This document shows positions 5,139 to 13,060 of a DNA stretch of 13,387 nt, one piece after another (within the stretch, counting starts at the first letter, position 1; each line of letters begins with the position of its first letter). Under the pieces are notes generated by a model. The model did not search any database, was not told the DNA's origin, and saw only the letters and a program-made list of their open reading frames with translations. Made by a program: the position numbers and the translations under genes. Origin of the DNA: Candidatus Andersenbacteria bacterium RIFCSPHIGHO2_02_FULL_45_11 (GTDB lineage Bacteria > Patescibacteriota > Andersenbacteria > UBA10190); assembly GCA_001817055.1 (NCBI GenBank), contig MHHP01000039.1:8995-22381 (forward strand). Reading direction: 5' to 3'.

Positions 5139-8138
5139 ATGGCGGATATACTAGCAAACCATGAAATGAAAGAAGTACCGTCATACGTGAATAGCGACGA
5201 ATTAGAGCGTGGGCTGCTTTCGTATTGGGAAGAGAATAAAATATTTGAAAAATCTTTAGAACAGAATAAAGATAAAGAACAATTTACGTTTTATGATGGG
5301 CCCCCGTATGCAACGGGTAAGCCGCACTATGGGCATGTGCTACAGTCTGCAATTAAGGATACTGTTCTGAGGTATAAGACCATGCAGGGGTATTATGTGC
5401 CGCGTAGAAACGGTTGGGATACGCATGGATTACCTATTGAAAACATTGTTGAAAAAGAACTTGGTATTAGAACAAAAAAAGAGATTGAAGACGACATTGA
5501 AGGATTTACGAAAAAATGCAGAGAAGTGGTATATCGCTATGTAGATGAATTCCGCTCAACGTTACAACGTATGGGGCGTTGGGCAGATTACGGGAACGAG
5601 TATTCTACATTAGATAGAAGTTACATGGACGCGGAGTGGGGAGTCTTCAAGCAGCTATGGGACAAGGATTTAATCTACAAATCGTTCCGTTCAACTCCGT
5701 TCTGTATTCGCTGCTCTACGCCGCTGTCGAATTTTGAAGTTGGCATGGCGTATAAAGATGTGAAAGATATGAGTGTGTACGTGAGCCTTCAGGCTCACCC
5801 CGAGCAGAGTCGAGGGGTTAGTCCTGCCCTTCGACAAGCTCAGGGCAAATCAGAAGCAAGGCTTCTGATTTGGACCACAACGCCCTGGACTCTACCTGGT
5901 AATGTTGCGGTGGCATATAATCCGGAGCTGGAATATGTAGTTGTGAAAAAAGATGACGTTGAATACATCTTGGCAAAAGACAGGGTAAAATCTGTGCTTG
6001 GAGATGATGCAGAAATTATTCGGGAGTTACCAGTAGAAGAGCTCTCTTCATATGTATACGACCCAATATATGGATCGAGCTTAACGGATGAAGAAAAGGC
6101 AAAATCGTTTAGGCTTGTTCTGAGCGATCATGTAACGGCGGAAGATGGTACGGGCTTAGTCCATATGGCGCCGGCATTTGGTGAGGCAGATCATGAAGTT
6201 GCGAAGAAAACGGGATTGCCGATTTTACGCACGGTGGATGTGTTGGGAAATTTTTTACCGGAAGTACCTAATTGGGCTGGGGCAAATATTTTTGATTCAC
6301 AAAAAGCTATTATTAAAGATTTGCGAGAGCGGGGAATACTTTTTAAACAAGAACTCATTGAGCATAGCTATCCGTTCTGCTGGCGGTGCGACACCCCCCT
6401 TATTTACTACGCAATTGATTCTTGGTTCGTAAAAATCTCTGCAATTAAGGACAGCATGCTGAAAGCAAATGAGCAGATCCATTGGGTGCCAGAGCACGTG
6501 AAAGAAGGCCGCTTTGGAAAGGGTATAGAGTCTGCACCTGATTGGGCAATTTCGCGTAATCGGTTCTGGAGTGTTCCGATGCCAATCTGGGAATGTGATG
6601 CATGTGAAGAGCGGGTGTGTATTAGCGGAGTTGCAGACTTACAAAAACAATCTGGTGCAAGCGATGCACAGGTTGAAGATATCCATCGGCCATACGTGGA
6701 TCGGATTACGTGGGTTCACGAATGCTGCGCGCCTAACCCCCTCCAGCTCCCCCTTCGTAAGGGGGAGAGTACGCCGCCGATTCCCCTCCTTACGAAGGAG
6801 GGGGTAGGGGAGGTTAGTAGTAGTGGAGTATTTCGAAGAATTCCAGAGGTCTTGGATGTTTGGTTCGATTCTGGAAGCATGCCGTATGCAAGCGGACAAA
6901 CATCATTTCCCGCCGACTTTATTGTAGAGAGTATTGAAATGACGCGTGCATGGTTTTACGTACTACACGTACTTGGGGCTGCGCTCAATGGCACGCCGGC
7001 GTTTAAAAACGCAATTGCATCCGGCCTCATTTTTGCAGAAGACGGCCAAAAGCTTTCTAAGAAACTGAAAAACTATCCTGATATAGAGCCAGTGCTTGAG
7101 AAATATGGCGCTGATGTACTTCGATTATATCTGCTTTCTAGTGCAACACTTGGTGAGCCATATCGCTTTTCGGAAAAAGATATGCGACATACGCAACGGA
7201 ATGTCTACATGACGCTATGGAATGTATACAGCATGTACACGCGCTATGCGAAAGTTCACGCGTACTCTCCCCCTGCCCGAGGGGGAGCTGGAGGGGGTGG
7301 GAGTGCGTCGAGCAATAGACTTGATATGTGGATCCTTGCTCGTACGAATCAGCTTACGCAAGAAGTTACGACACAGACTGATGCATATCGCATTGATACT
7401 GCCGCACGGCTCTTTGTCGACTACGTTGATGACTTGAGTAATTGGTATGTGCGCAGATCACGCGGACGGTTGCAGCATCCTGAAAGTGATACAGAGCGAG
7501 ATGAAGTATTTGGAACCCTATACGCTGTTCTGGTAACAGTGAGTAAGCTGCTTGCGCCATTTATGCCGTTTGTGTCTGAAGAAATATACAGGAATCTTAC
7601 GAGTGAGCAGTCGGTGCATTTGGTAGATTTTCCGGAAGCACAAGAATTTGATGCCAAGATAATTACGGACATGCAATCGGTGCGAAATGCGGTTTCTGAA
7701 GGGTTGGCATTGCGAGCGAAAGCAAAGCTGAAAGTACGTCAGCCGCTTGCAAAACTTACGATTCCAAAAGGCGAATATACTGACGAGGATCTTTTAATGA
7801 TTGCAGATGAGGTAAATGTAAAGCAGGTAGTGCAGGGTGACAGCTTTGATCTTGATATAGCGATGACGAGCGAATTAAAAGCAGAAGGCATTGCGCGGGA
7901 TATTATTCGCTTTGGGCAAGTGCTGCGTAAAGAGGCGGGGTATGCGCTCGATGATCGAATTACTTTTGGTATATCTACAGAGAATACTGAAATACAAAAA
8001 GCATTGAATACTCATAGCGCATTAATTTCTGAAGCACTCCAGTCAGATTCTCTGACCGATGCTTTAGACAGTCCTGATGCGAGTGAAGAAGTAAAGGTTG
8101 ACGGAGAAGCAGTTACGATCGCAGTAAGGAAAGCGTAG
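5139..8138 (+). CDS. ileS: Isoleucyl-tRNA synthetase with repeat-derived insertions
   Basis: 999 residues; charges tRNA-Ile and hydrolyses mischarged valyl products. Visible motifs: HYGH (63-66, the HIGH signature), GWDTHGLP (about 92-99), the editing-domain motif WTTTPWTLPGN (245-255) with DGTGLVHMAPAFGEADH later, PDWAISRNRFWSVPMPIW, DVWFDSGS (573-580), and KLSKKLKNYPD (638-648) as the KMSKS loop. The wording of that loop, and the apparent absence of a C-terminal zinc finger, resemble the eukaryote-like type 2 IleRS. The anticodon-binding helical domain follows from about residue 724. Three low-complexity stretches are translated palindromic repeats: residues 215-244, about 532-560 and about 709-722. 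The reading frame stays intact through all three. All catalytic motifs are present, so the enzyme should be active. Confidence 0.97.
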   Translation: MADILANHEMKEVPSYVNSDELERGLLSYWEENKIFEKSLEQNKDKEQFTFYDGPPYATGKPHYGHVLQSAIKDTVLRYKTMQGYYVPRRNGWDTHGLPIENIVEKELGIRTKKEIEDDIEGFTKKCREVVYRYVDEFRSTLQRMGRWADYGNEYSTLDRSYMDAEWGVFKQLWDKDLIYKSFRSTPFCIRCSTPLSNFEVGMAYKDVKDMSVYVSLQAHPEQSRGVSPALRQAQGKSEARLLIWTTTPWTLPGNVAVAYNPELEYVVVKKDDVEYILAKDRVKSVLGDDAEIIRELPVEELSSYVYDPIYGSSLTDEEKAKSFRLVLSDHVTAEDGTGLVHMAPAFGEADHEVAKKTGLPILRTVDVLGNFLPEVPNWAGANIFDSQKAIIKDLRERGILFKQELIEHSYPFCWRCDTPLIYYAIDSWFVKISAIKDSMLKANEQIHWVPEHVKEGRFGKGIESAPDWAISRNRFWSVPMPIWECDACEERVCISGVADLQKQSGASDAQVEDIHRPYVDRITWVHECCAPNPLQLPLRKGESTPPIPLLTKEGVGEVSSSGVFRRIPEVLDVWFDSGSMPYASGQTSFPADFIVESIEMTRAWFYVLHVLGAALNGTPAFKNAIASGLIFAEDGQKLSKKLKNYPDIEPVLEKYGADVLRLYLLSSATLGEPYRFSEKDMRHTQRNVYMTLWNVYSMYTRYAKVHAYSPPARGGAGGGGSASSNRLDMWILARTNQLTQEVTTQTDAYRIDTAARLFVDYVDDLSNWYVRRSRGRLQHPESDTERDEVFGTLYAVLVTVSKLLAPFMPFVSEEIYRNLTSEQSVHLVDFPEAQEFDAKIITDMQSVRNAVSEGLALRAKAKLKVRQPLAKLTIPKGEYTDEDLLMIADEVNVKQVVQGDSFDLDIAMTSELKAEGIARDIIRFGQVLRKEAGYALDDRITFGISTENTEIQKALNTHSALISEALQSDSLTDALDSPDASEEVKVDGEAVTIAVRKA
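5781..5871 (+). repeat. Cluster of four palindromes inside ileS (editing-domain entry)
   Basis: Four consecutive inverted repeats: GTGAGCCT/AGGCTCAC (5781-5798), an imperfect CCCCGA...TCGAGGGG (5798-5817), GCCCT...AGGGC (5826-5846), and a perfect 11-bp stem AAATCAGAAGC/GCTTCTGATTT with a 3-nt loop (5847-5871). It is translated as HPEQSRGV...LRQAQG, a wording typical of translated intergenic palindromes. It sits just before the editing motif WTTTPWTLPGN. Confidence 0.8.
6733..6817 (+). repeat. 85-bp palindromic element inside ileS with CTAACC/GGTTAG ends
   Basis: The ends are inverted (CTAACC at 6733, GGTTAG at 6817). It contains two 9-bp hairpins: CTCCCCCTT/AAGGGGGAG (6747-6767) and CCCCTCCTT/AAGGAGGGG (6783-6803). 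It is translated in frame as NPLQLPLRKGES...PLLTKEGVGEV. The CCCCCTC-nn-CTCCCCCTT core is shared with the elements near 7265, 8144 and 10909. Confidence 0.85.
7265..7304 (-). repeat. Short palindromic element inside ileS, inverted copy
   Basis: An 8-bp hairpin CTCCCCCT/AGGGGGAG with a 5-nt loop (7267-7287) is followed by GGAGGGGGTGGGAG. The reverse complement carries the same CCCCCTCCAGCTCCCCCT core as the element at 6733. It is translated as YSPPARGGAGGGGSAS, between the catalytic core and the anticodon-binding domain. Confidence 0.75.
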
Positions 8139-8143
8139 TCGCG

Positions 8144-8202
8144 ATTTCCTCCCCTCAACGGCACCACCCCCTCTCGCTCCCCCTTATATAAGGGGGAGAA
8201 AT
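8144..8202 (+). repeat. 59-bp palindromic element between ileS and recO (short form)
   Basis: The ends are imperfect inverted repeats, ATTTCCTCCCC and GGGGGAGAAAT. It contains a perfect 22-bp palindrome, CTCCCCCTTAT and its complement (8177-8198). It matches the element at 10909-11019 almost base for base except for two internal blocks of 31 and 21 nt absent here. It begins 5 nt after the ileS stop. There is no T-tract after the hairpin, so it is not an obvious terminator. Confidence 0.85.
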
Positions 8203-8206
8203 CCCG

Positions 8207-8212
8207 TATACT
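8207..8212 (+). promoter_or_regulatory. -10-like box for recO
   Basis: TATACT ends 9 nt before the recO ATG and lies 4 nt beyond the end of the palindromic element. The -35 position would therefore fall inside the element's hairpin. Confidence 0.45.
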
Positions 8213-8221
8213 TATAGAAAC

Positions 8222-8941
8222 ATGCCTTTATCTACAAAAGTCCGTGCGCTTGTTATTTCCCGTAAGAAGATTGGGGAAGCTGACAGGTTGGTGACATTTT
8301 TTACAAAAGAGCATGGTCTTGTTAGGGCGATCGCAAAAGGCGTGCGTAAGATTCCGTCATCTCGAGGTGGGCACTTAGAGCTGTTCACAAGCGTGCACGT
8401 GCTGCTGCACGAGAGTAAGGCTGGATCATATGTTGGTGCTGTAGAAACAGAAGAATATTTTCAAGCGTTGCACGCAGACTCTGATGCGCTTGATCGTGCA
8501 AAGCGCGCCGTATATGCGCTGCTCAAGTTGTTTGATGTGAATCAACAGTTGCCAGAAGTATTTGATGCGTTTACGTATGCATGGCAACAATTTCCTACGT
8601 TATCACCTGAAAAGCGACGGTTACTGGAATCGTCTCTCCATTTACGGATGATGCAATTTGCTGGACTCATGCCTGAGCTACATGCGTGCGCGGAGTGTGG
8701 ATCGCAGCGCCCTGCAGACACCGTGATATTGTCTCCAAAAGACGGCTGGTGGAAGTGTCTTCTTTGCCATCCGCTACTCCCCGTATCTTCGCACTCCCTA
8801 TCTGCTCGCCAATTTGCGATTTTGAAATACATTGCTGCCAAGCCTTCTGACGCGTCAAGAATTGCAGCCCAGGAGCAAGAGGCTATTCCCGTAGAGCGAG
8901 CAGTGCATCTGCTCATGGCGCACGCTGTGGTACAATCGTAA
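8222..8941 (+). CDS. recO: DNA repair protein RecO
   Basis: 239 residues, normal for the family. RecO helps RecR load RecA onto SSB-coated DNA in RecF-pathway gap repair and anneals single strands. The N-terminal OB-fold is visible (VRALVISRKKIGEADRLVTFFTKEHGLVRAIAKGVRK, residues 7-43). A helical region and a zinc-finger-like set of cysteines follow: C156, C159, C179 and C182. The stop is one nucleotide before the ATG of the next gene (TAAgATG), suggesting linked translation. No Shine-Dalgarno site precedes the start. Confidence 0.92.
   Translation: MPLSTKVRALVISRKKIGEADRLVTFFTKEHGLVRAIAKGVRKIPSSRGGHLELFTSVHVLLHESKAGSYVGAVETEEYFQALHADSDALDRAKRAVYALLKLFDVNQQLPEVFDAFTYAWQQFPTLSPEKRRLLESSLHLRMMQFAGLMPELHACAECGSQRPADTVILSPKDGWWKCLLCHPLLPVSSHSLSARQFAILKYIAAKPSDASRIAAQEQEAIPVERAVHLLMAHAVVQS
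8931..8936 (+). promoter_or_regulatory. -10-like box within the recO 3' end
   Basis: TACAAT ends 6 nt before the ATG at 8943, the spacing most often seen in this window. It could give the downstream gene its own leaderless transcript. It overlaps codons of recO, so chance is possible. Confidence 0.35.
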
Positions 8942-8942
8942 G

Positions 8943-10898
8943 ATGGCGGAGGATGAAATAAAGAAGATAGAAGAGGATGGCATTTCAATGCTTACGCGGG
9001 ACCTGTATGCGCGCGATGAATCGGATGAGATGAAGAAGCGCACGAAAGATCTTCTTACTCCCAAACAACCAATCGTTCGTCCTGAGGCTATTGCATCTAA
9101 AAAGCCTGGCCTCATTAATATTATGGATGCTCGTGCACGCAGGCGTCGGGCTATTATTTTGTGGGGCTGTGTGGCACTAGGGGCACTCCTTATCTTTGGC
9201 GGCGGTGTATGGCTGACATTGTGGTACCGCAGTACCAATCAGGTGAACGCAACACATATTAATCTGGCAATCAATTCCCCTGCGCACCTTACTGCAGGTG
9301 GTGTTATACAATATTCCGTAGCTGTGCAGAACACGAGCAATGTGGACTGGACTGCAGCAGATGTGCTATTCACCCCTCCTACGGGTTTTGTGTTTCAAGA
9401 ATCAACTCCTGTAGGGCAAGTGAGCCAACAGAATATCTCGGCATCGCTCGGAAGCCTTGCCGCTAACGAAACTAAAACGTTCTCCGTATCTGGCCGCTTA
9501 ATCGGTGAAGAAGGTGAAACTGCGCTCGCTCGGGCAGAAGTGTCTATTAGCCCTATTAATTATCAAAAAGAAAGAATCACAGCCTCTCAAACGGCAACTA
9601 CTATTATTGGTGCATTGCCGCTCGATATTTCTATTGAAGCTGCAAAGAGTGCTGCTGTGGGCGAGCGTATTGCAGCTATTATTCACGTTCGAAATCTCAG
9701 CGATATTCCTATTGAAGGTGCTGCCTTAAAGCTATCTCCGCCCGCAGGCATGCAGCTTGCAGTGGAAGACAGTGGGTTTAGTCCCGATTTTTCCGTTATT
9801 GATTCGTTTTGGAAATTGCCGACGTTAAAGCCGTTGGATGAAATTGTTCGGTACAGCGTGCTCTATGTGAACGGTGCTTCAGGCGATCGGCGCGAGCTTG
9901 GAATATCTATTATTCAACAGCAAAAAGATCGCGTGTTTACGCTGCGAGATATTTCACACGTTGTTGCGGTTACGTCTTCTCAGCTTACGGTAGGCCAGAC
10001 GTTTAATAAGGATGTGAGTAGTAAGCTCATTGTTGCTGCGGGGCAGCGTATAGATGGCGCGGTGCAATACAAGAACACCGGATCTACAGGGCTCACAGAT
10101 GCGATAGTAAAGGTAAAATTTGAAGGAACTGGATTAGACCCCGCAACTATAAAATTAACGTCAGGTGCATACGACCCTACCACGAGTACGATAACGTGGA
10201 CGGCGGCGTCGCTCCCAGCGCTCAAAAATGTTCTGCCCGGTTCTGGTGGGGAAATTCCATATTCTTTTACCATATTGCCGTATGATAAGTTCCCGCTGCA
10301 GCCGAATGGCAAGAACCAGCAACTCATCGCGACTGCATCGCTTGATAGTCCAGATTTGCCAACGCCAACAGGGCAAGCTAGGCAAGTAATATCCGACCGG
10401 TTCTTGCTGCCTGTGCAAACGGGAATCTTGCTAGGAGTTGATGCTTTTTATGACGATGGGAGATTGGGTATTACCAGCACAGGCCCACTTCCTCCTAAAG
10501 TTGGGGAGCAAACAACATACACACTACGAACGCGTATCGGCTCAACGTTGAACGATGTTGAAAGCATGAAGATTGTAATCGTTCTTCCTGATGGCGTTGC
10601 GTATACCAATAAGATGTATAAGACGATAGGAGAAGCAGATTTTAACGATCGAACAAATACCATGACGTGGACCATGCCGTTAATGGAAGGGCTCACGGGC
10701 CGCGCAACGCCACCGCAAGAACTTGATATGCAGATTGCAATCACGCCCGGAGAGAATGTGCGTGGCCAAGAAGTTCGCCTTATGCAGAGCATTAAAGCAA
10801 CGGGAACTGATTCGTTTACAGATGGCGTTGTGGAAGCAACTATTACGGAATATCCGACAACTAGAGGTGCATCGCAGCTCAATGGAGAAGTGGAGTAG
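8943..10898 (+). CDS. Membrane-anchored protein with large multi-Ig extracellular region
   Basis: 651 residues, not assigned to a named family. A charged, probably cytoplasmic N-terminus of about 66 residues is followed by ARARRRR and one transmembrane helix (about 70-94). The remaining ~555 residues are predicted outside the cell: repeated beta-sandwich modules at about 103-220, 224-345, 350-490 and 495-640, with phrases typical of DUF11/CARDB-like domains (IQYSVAVQNTSNVDW, ERIAAIIHVRNLSDIPI, IDGAVQYKNTGSTGL, GEQTTYTLRTRIGS). No catalytic motif or C-terminal anchor is seen. The cytoplasmic tail is longer than a plain anchor needs, so it may contact an inner partner (inference). It is likely co-expressed with recO, but a functional link is doubtful. 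Confidence 0.85.
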   Translation: MAEDEIKKIEEDGISMLTRDLYARDESDEMKKRTKDLLTPKQPIVRPEAIASKKPGLINIMDARARRRRAIILWGCVALGALLIFGGGVWLTLWYRSTNQVNATHINLAINSPAHLTAGGVIQYSVAVQNTSNVDWTAADVLFTPPTGFVFQESTPVGQVSQQNISASLGSLAANETKTFSVSGRLIGEEGETALARAEVSISPINYQKERITASQTATTIIGALPLDISIEAAKSAAVGERIAAIIHVRNLSDIPIEGAALKLSPPAGMQLAVEDSGFSPDFSVIDSFWKLPTLKPLDEIVRYSVLYVNGASGDRRELGISIIQQQKDRVFTLRDISHVVAVTSSQLTVGQTFNKDVSSKLIVAAGQRIDGAVQYKNTGSTGLTDAIVKVKFEGTGLDPATIKLTSGAYDPTTSTITWTAASLPALKNVLPGSGGEIPYSFTILPYDKFPLQPNGKNQQLIATASLDSPDLPTPTGQARQVISDRFLLPVQTGILLGVDAFYDDGRLGITSTGPLPPKVGEQTTYTLRTRIGSTLNDVESMKIVIVLPDGVAYTNKMYKTIGEADFNDRTNTMTWTMPLMEGLTGRATPPQELDMQIAITPGENVRGQEVRLMQSIKATGTDSFTDGVVEATITEYPTTRGASQLNGEVE

Positions 10899-10908
10899 GT
10901 TGAGTGTA

Positions 10909-11019
10909 ATTTCCTCCCCTCATATGAGGGGAGGCGAAGTGGGGTCGAACGCGACGGCACCACCCCCTCTCGCCTGCCTGCCGGACAGGCAGGCTCCCCC
11001 TTGTATAAGGGGGAGAAAT
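10909..11019 (+). repeat. 111-bp palindromic element between the Ig protein gene and tgt (long form)
   Basis: It has the same ATTTCCTCCCC and GGGGGAGAAAT ends as the 8144 element. The left arm is a perfect 22-bp palindrome (CCTCCCCTCAT and its complement, 10913-10934). The right arm is a 9-bp hairpin CTCCCCCTT/AAGGGGGAG with loop GTAT (10994-11015). It includes a 31-nt block and a separate 21-nt palindrome, both missing from the short form. Confidence 0.85.
10973..10993 (+). repeat. 21-bp palindrome nested inside the larger element
   Basis: Arms CCTGCCTG and CAGGCAGG with a 5-nt loop (CCGGA). Aligning the flanks with 8171-8183 shows a clean insertion: CTCTCG is joined directly to CTCCCCC in the other copy. 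It resembles abundant CCTGCC/GGCAGG palindromes of some Patescibacteria genomes (from memory). Confidence 0.8.
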
Positions 11020-11038
11020 ATGCGAGGTTAGCTCTAGT

Positions 11039-12172
11039 ATGTTTAGTTTTATCGTAAAAAAGAAATTACATCAGGCGAGATTGTCTGAACTTACAACGCC
11101 GCACGGCACTATTCCCGGGCCATTCTTTCAATTTGTTGCAACGCAGGGCGCAATTCGCGGCCAGGTCATGAGTGAAGATATGGAAGCGCTTGGAGCGGAT
11201 ATTATGCTTGCAAATACATATCACCTGCATTTGAGGCCCGGGGAAGATCGAGTGGCTGCGGCCGGAGGCTTGCATGGCTTTATGCATTGGGATAAGCCGA
11301 TGACGACGGATTCAGGAGGGTATCAAGTATTCAGTTTGGGGGATCATGTAAAAGTGGATGCTGATGGGGTTACGTTCCGAAGTCCGCTCGATGGATCAAC
11401 TCATCGGTTTACTCCGGAGAATGTAATAGAAATTGAAGCCAAGCTAGGCCCGGATATTATTATGCCACTTGATGTGTGCACACCGTTTTCTGCCTCAAAA
11501 GAAGAAGTAGAAAAGGCGATTGAGCTATCTACGCAGTGGGCAAAACGATGTAAGCAGAAACAGGAAGAATTGCAAAGCCCGCAGGCACTCTATGGCATAG
11601 TTCAGGGTGGCCTGTATCCGGATTTGCGTGAAAAAGCCGCAAAACTGTTACGAGATATTGGTTTTTTTGGATATAGTATTGGCGGTGAGCTGCAAGAAAA
11701 GGGAGAGAAAGAAATTAAAAAAATAGTTGGTAGTACAGTGTTGCATCTTCCGGAAGATGCGCCTCGATATTTAATGGGGTACGGAAAACCGGAAGATATT
11801 GTGGAAGCGGTACGATTGGGAGTAGACCAATTTGATTGCGTGCTGCCGATACGTAATGCACGCCATGGTCAGATATTTTCAGATTTGAATGTGGAAGAAT
11901 TAACTCGGTGCCTTACCGAACCTGATTATATAATAGATCCGAAAAAGCTATATACGCTTATCGATATTACGAAAGCACAGTTTGCCGACGACCAAGCGCC
12001 AATTGGTCCGGTAAATGCGGTAATGCAAAAACCGTATACGCGAAGTTATGTGCATCACTTAATGCGTGCCGAAGCGCCATCTGGTATGCGATTGGCAGTA
12101 CTTACGAACATTGCGTTTTATGTTGGGTTAATGAAAGAGATCCGAGGGGTTATTGAGAAAGAGGGAGTATAG
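11039..12172 (+). CDS. tgt: Queuine/preQ1 tRNA-ribosyltransferase, variant without zinc cysteines
   Basis: 377 residues, normal length. Tgt swaps guanine 34 for preQ1 (or queuine) in GUN-anticodon tRNAs. Seen: TTDSGGYQVFSL with D91 (conserved general acid/base), D145 in PLDVCTPF, GIVQGG (187-191), the GYSIGGE loop (211-217), and GVDQFDCVLPIRNARHG with the expected nucleophile D266. The zinc site normally reads C-x-C-x2-C plus a histidine before the C-terminal helices. Here the aligned stretch is PVNAVMQKPYTRSYVHHL (324-341): the histidines (339-340) remain, but all three cysteines are gone. No other queuosine gene is in the window. A GAGG lies 11 nt before the ATG, at best a weak ribosome-binding site. 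The fold and active site otherwise look complete. Confidence 0.94.
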   Translation: MFSFIVKKKLHQARLSELTTPHGTIPGPFFQFVATQGAIRGQVMSEDMEALGADIMLANTYHLHLRPGEDRVAAAGGLHGFMHWDKPMTTDSGGYQVFSLGDHVKVDADGVTFRSPLDGSTHRFTPENVIEIEAKLGPDIIMPLDVCTPFSASKEEVEKAIELSTQWAKRCKQKQEELQSPQALYGIVQGGLYPDLREKAAKLLRDIGFFGYSIGGELQEKGEKEIKKIVGSTVLHLPEDAPRYLMGYGKPEDIVEAVRLGVDQFDCVLPIRNARHGQIFSDLNVEELTRCLTEPDYIIDPKKLYTLIDITKAQFADDQAPIGPVNAVMQKPYTRSYVHHLMRAEAPSGMRLAVLTNIAFYVGLMKEIRGVIEKEGV

Positions 12173-12174
12173 AA

Positions 12175-12205
12175 AAAGACCATCGTGAAGTTCACGATGG
12201 TCTTT
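12175..12205. terminator. Bidirectional terminator between convergent genes
   Basis: A perfect inverted repeat: AAAGACCATCGTGAA, one central base, and the exact complement, directly after the tgt stop. A-rich sequence on the left gives a T5 tract for minus-strand transcripts, and TTT closes the plus-strand side. It serves both tgt and the convergent minus-strand gene. Confidence 0.88.
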
Positions 12206-12233
12206 GGGCTAAAGGTGCGTTGCGCAGGTAACG

Positions 12234-13022
12234 TTACCGGCGCGTCTTGGCATGTTGGTTGCGCGACATGCCCTGAACTTCACTCTGCTTGGTCTTACAG
12301 AAGTCGTTGTACGCCTCCTGTGATCCAAGAATCGAGATGAGCGACAACTGCAACCGTCGATCCGTAATTTGAGTCATAACTGTCCGTGCAGCTCCCAGAT
12401 TTTGGTTCTGCACGTTTGCTCGGAGCCTACCCAGCAAATCCTTTGCTCGAACGAGGTCTTTTCGATCCACGTTGCCAGCGAGCGCATCTCGCACTTGTTG
12501 CTCTTCCGCAGCTAGCTGTGCCGCGGCAGCTTGCAGGTGCCCTTGTCGCTCTTCTTCCTCGAGCTGTTCGAGCTTGGAGTTTGCGGCGCTCCACTTCGGT
12601 TCGAAGTCCGCAATCATCTCGGTCAGTGGCTTTTTCGCGACTCGCTCAATTGCCTCCTTGGTGTATGGCTTGGCATTGCGAAGCTGACGTTCCAGCCAAG
12701 ACAGTTCTTCCCAGATCGTTCTGCGAGCCAGTCGCAGATTCTTGATTTCCAGCTCTTGCCGAGCGTTCTCGAACCCGACGTGGATTTCCTCAAGCAACAT
12801 TCGCGCCTGTGTGTCGTTGAGATCCGCCATCTTCTGGTTGATATTGCGGATGAGTTCAAAAAGCTTTTCTCGTGCCGGATCTGATCCGACGATGTCACGC
12901 TTGGCCTTTACCAAGCGTCGTCGAGCTGCCACGAGATTCTGGATGAACCCGGAATCAATGGCGCTTTGCGCGATTGCTTCGAAATATTCGCAGTTCGTTC
13001 CATTTTGCAATAGCTCTGCCAT
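12234..13022 (-). CDS. Helical, coiled-coil-rich soluble protein, unknown function
   Basis: 262 residues, not recognised. No signal peptide or membrane segment. It is almost entirely helical by composition, with heptad-like charged stretches, notably ADFEPKWSAANSKLEQLEEE and the alanine/glutamine-rich HLQAAAAQLAAEEQQ; it ends in a basic tail (RNQHAKTRR). The start (ATG, read from 13022) is fixed by an AGGAG motif 9 nt upstream, unlike its neighbours. Base composition also differs: 34 G+C in 60 nt at 12421-12480 against 25 in 60 at 11401-11460 within tgt. The full promoter, structured leader and strong ribosome site suggest a well-expressed, separately regulated gene, possibly a structural or nucleic-acid-associated protein (inference). 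Recent transfer is an alternative reading of the composition. Confidence 0.8.
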   Translation of the reverse strand: MAELLQNGTNCEYFEAIAQSAIDSGFIQNLVAARRRLVKAKRDIVGSDPAREKLFELIRNINQKMADLNDTQARMLLEEIHVGFENARQELEIKNLRLARRTIWEELSWLERQLRNAKPYTKEAIERVAKKPLTEMIADFEPKWSAANSKLEQLEEEERQGHLQAAAAQLAAEEQQVRDALAGNVDRKDLVRAKDLLGRLRANVQNQNLGAARTVMTQITDRRLQLSLISILGSQEAYNDFCKTKQSEVQGMSRNQHAKTRR

Positions 13023-13030
13023 AATTCTGT

Positions 13031-13037
13031 TCTCCTC
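13031..13037 (-). promoter_or_regulatory. Strong Shine-Dalgarno site
   Basis: GAGGAGA on the minus strand, with 9 nt between AGGAG and the ATG at 13022. It is the only convincing Shine-Dalgarno site in the window. Confidence 0.8.
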
Positions 13038-13060
13038 AATCTAGTAGGAAGATAACAAAC

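Noticed and set aside
5781..7304. CRISPR array, suggested by several repeats in one gene
   Set aside because: The repeats are unequal palindromes at irregular spacing within a conserved coding frame, without spacers or cas genes.
8177..8198. GC-rich hairpin after ileS as an intrinsic terminator
   Set aside because: No T-tract follows, and the same hairpin also occurs inside the ileS coding sequence (6747-6767), so it is treated as part of a repeat element.
12386..12884. Overlapping plus-strand open frames opposite the helical protein gene
   Set aside because: They give Cys/Ser/Ala-rich low-complexity products; the minus-strand frame has a promoter, ribosome site and terminator.
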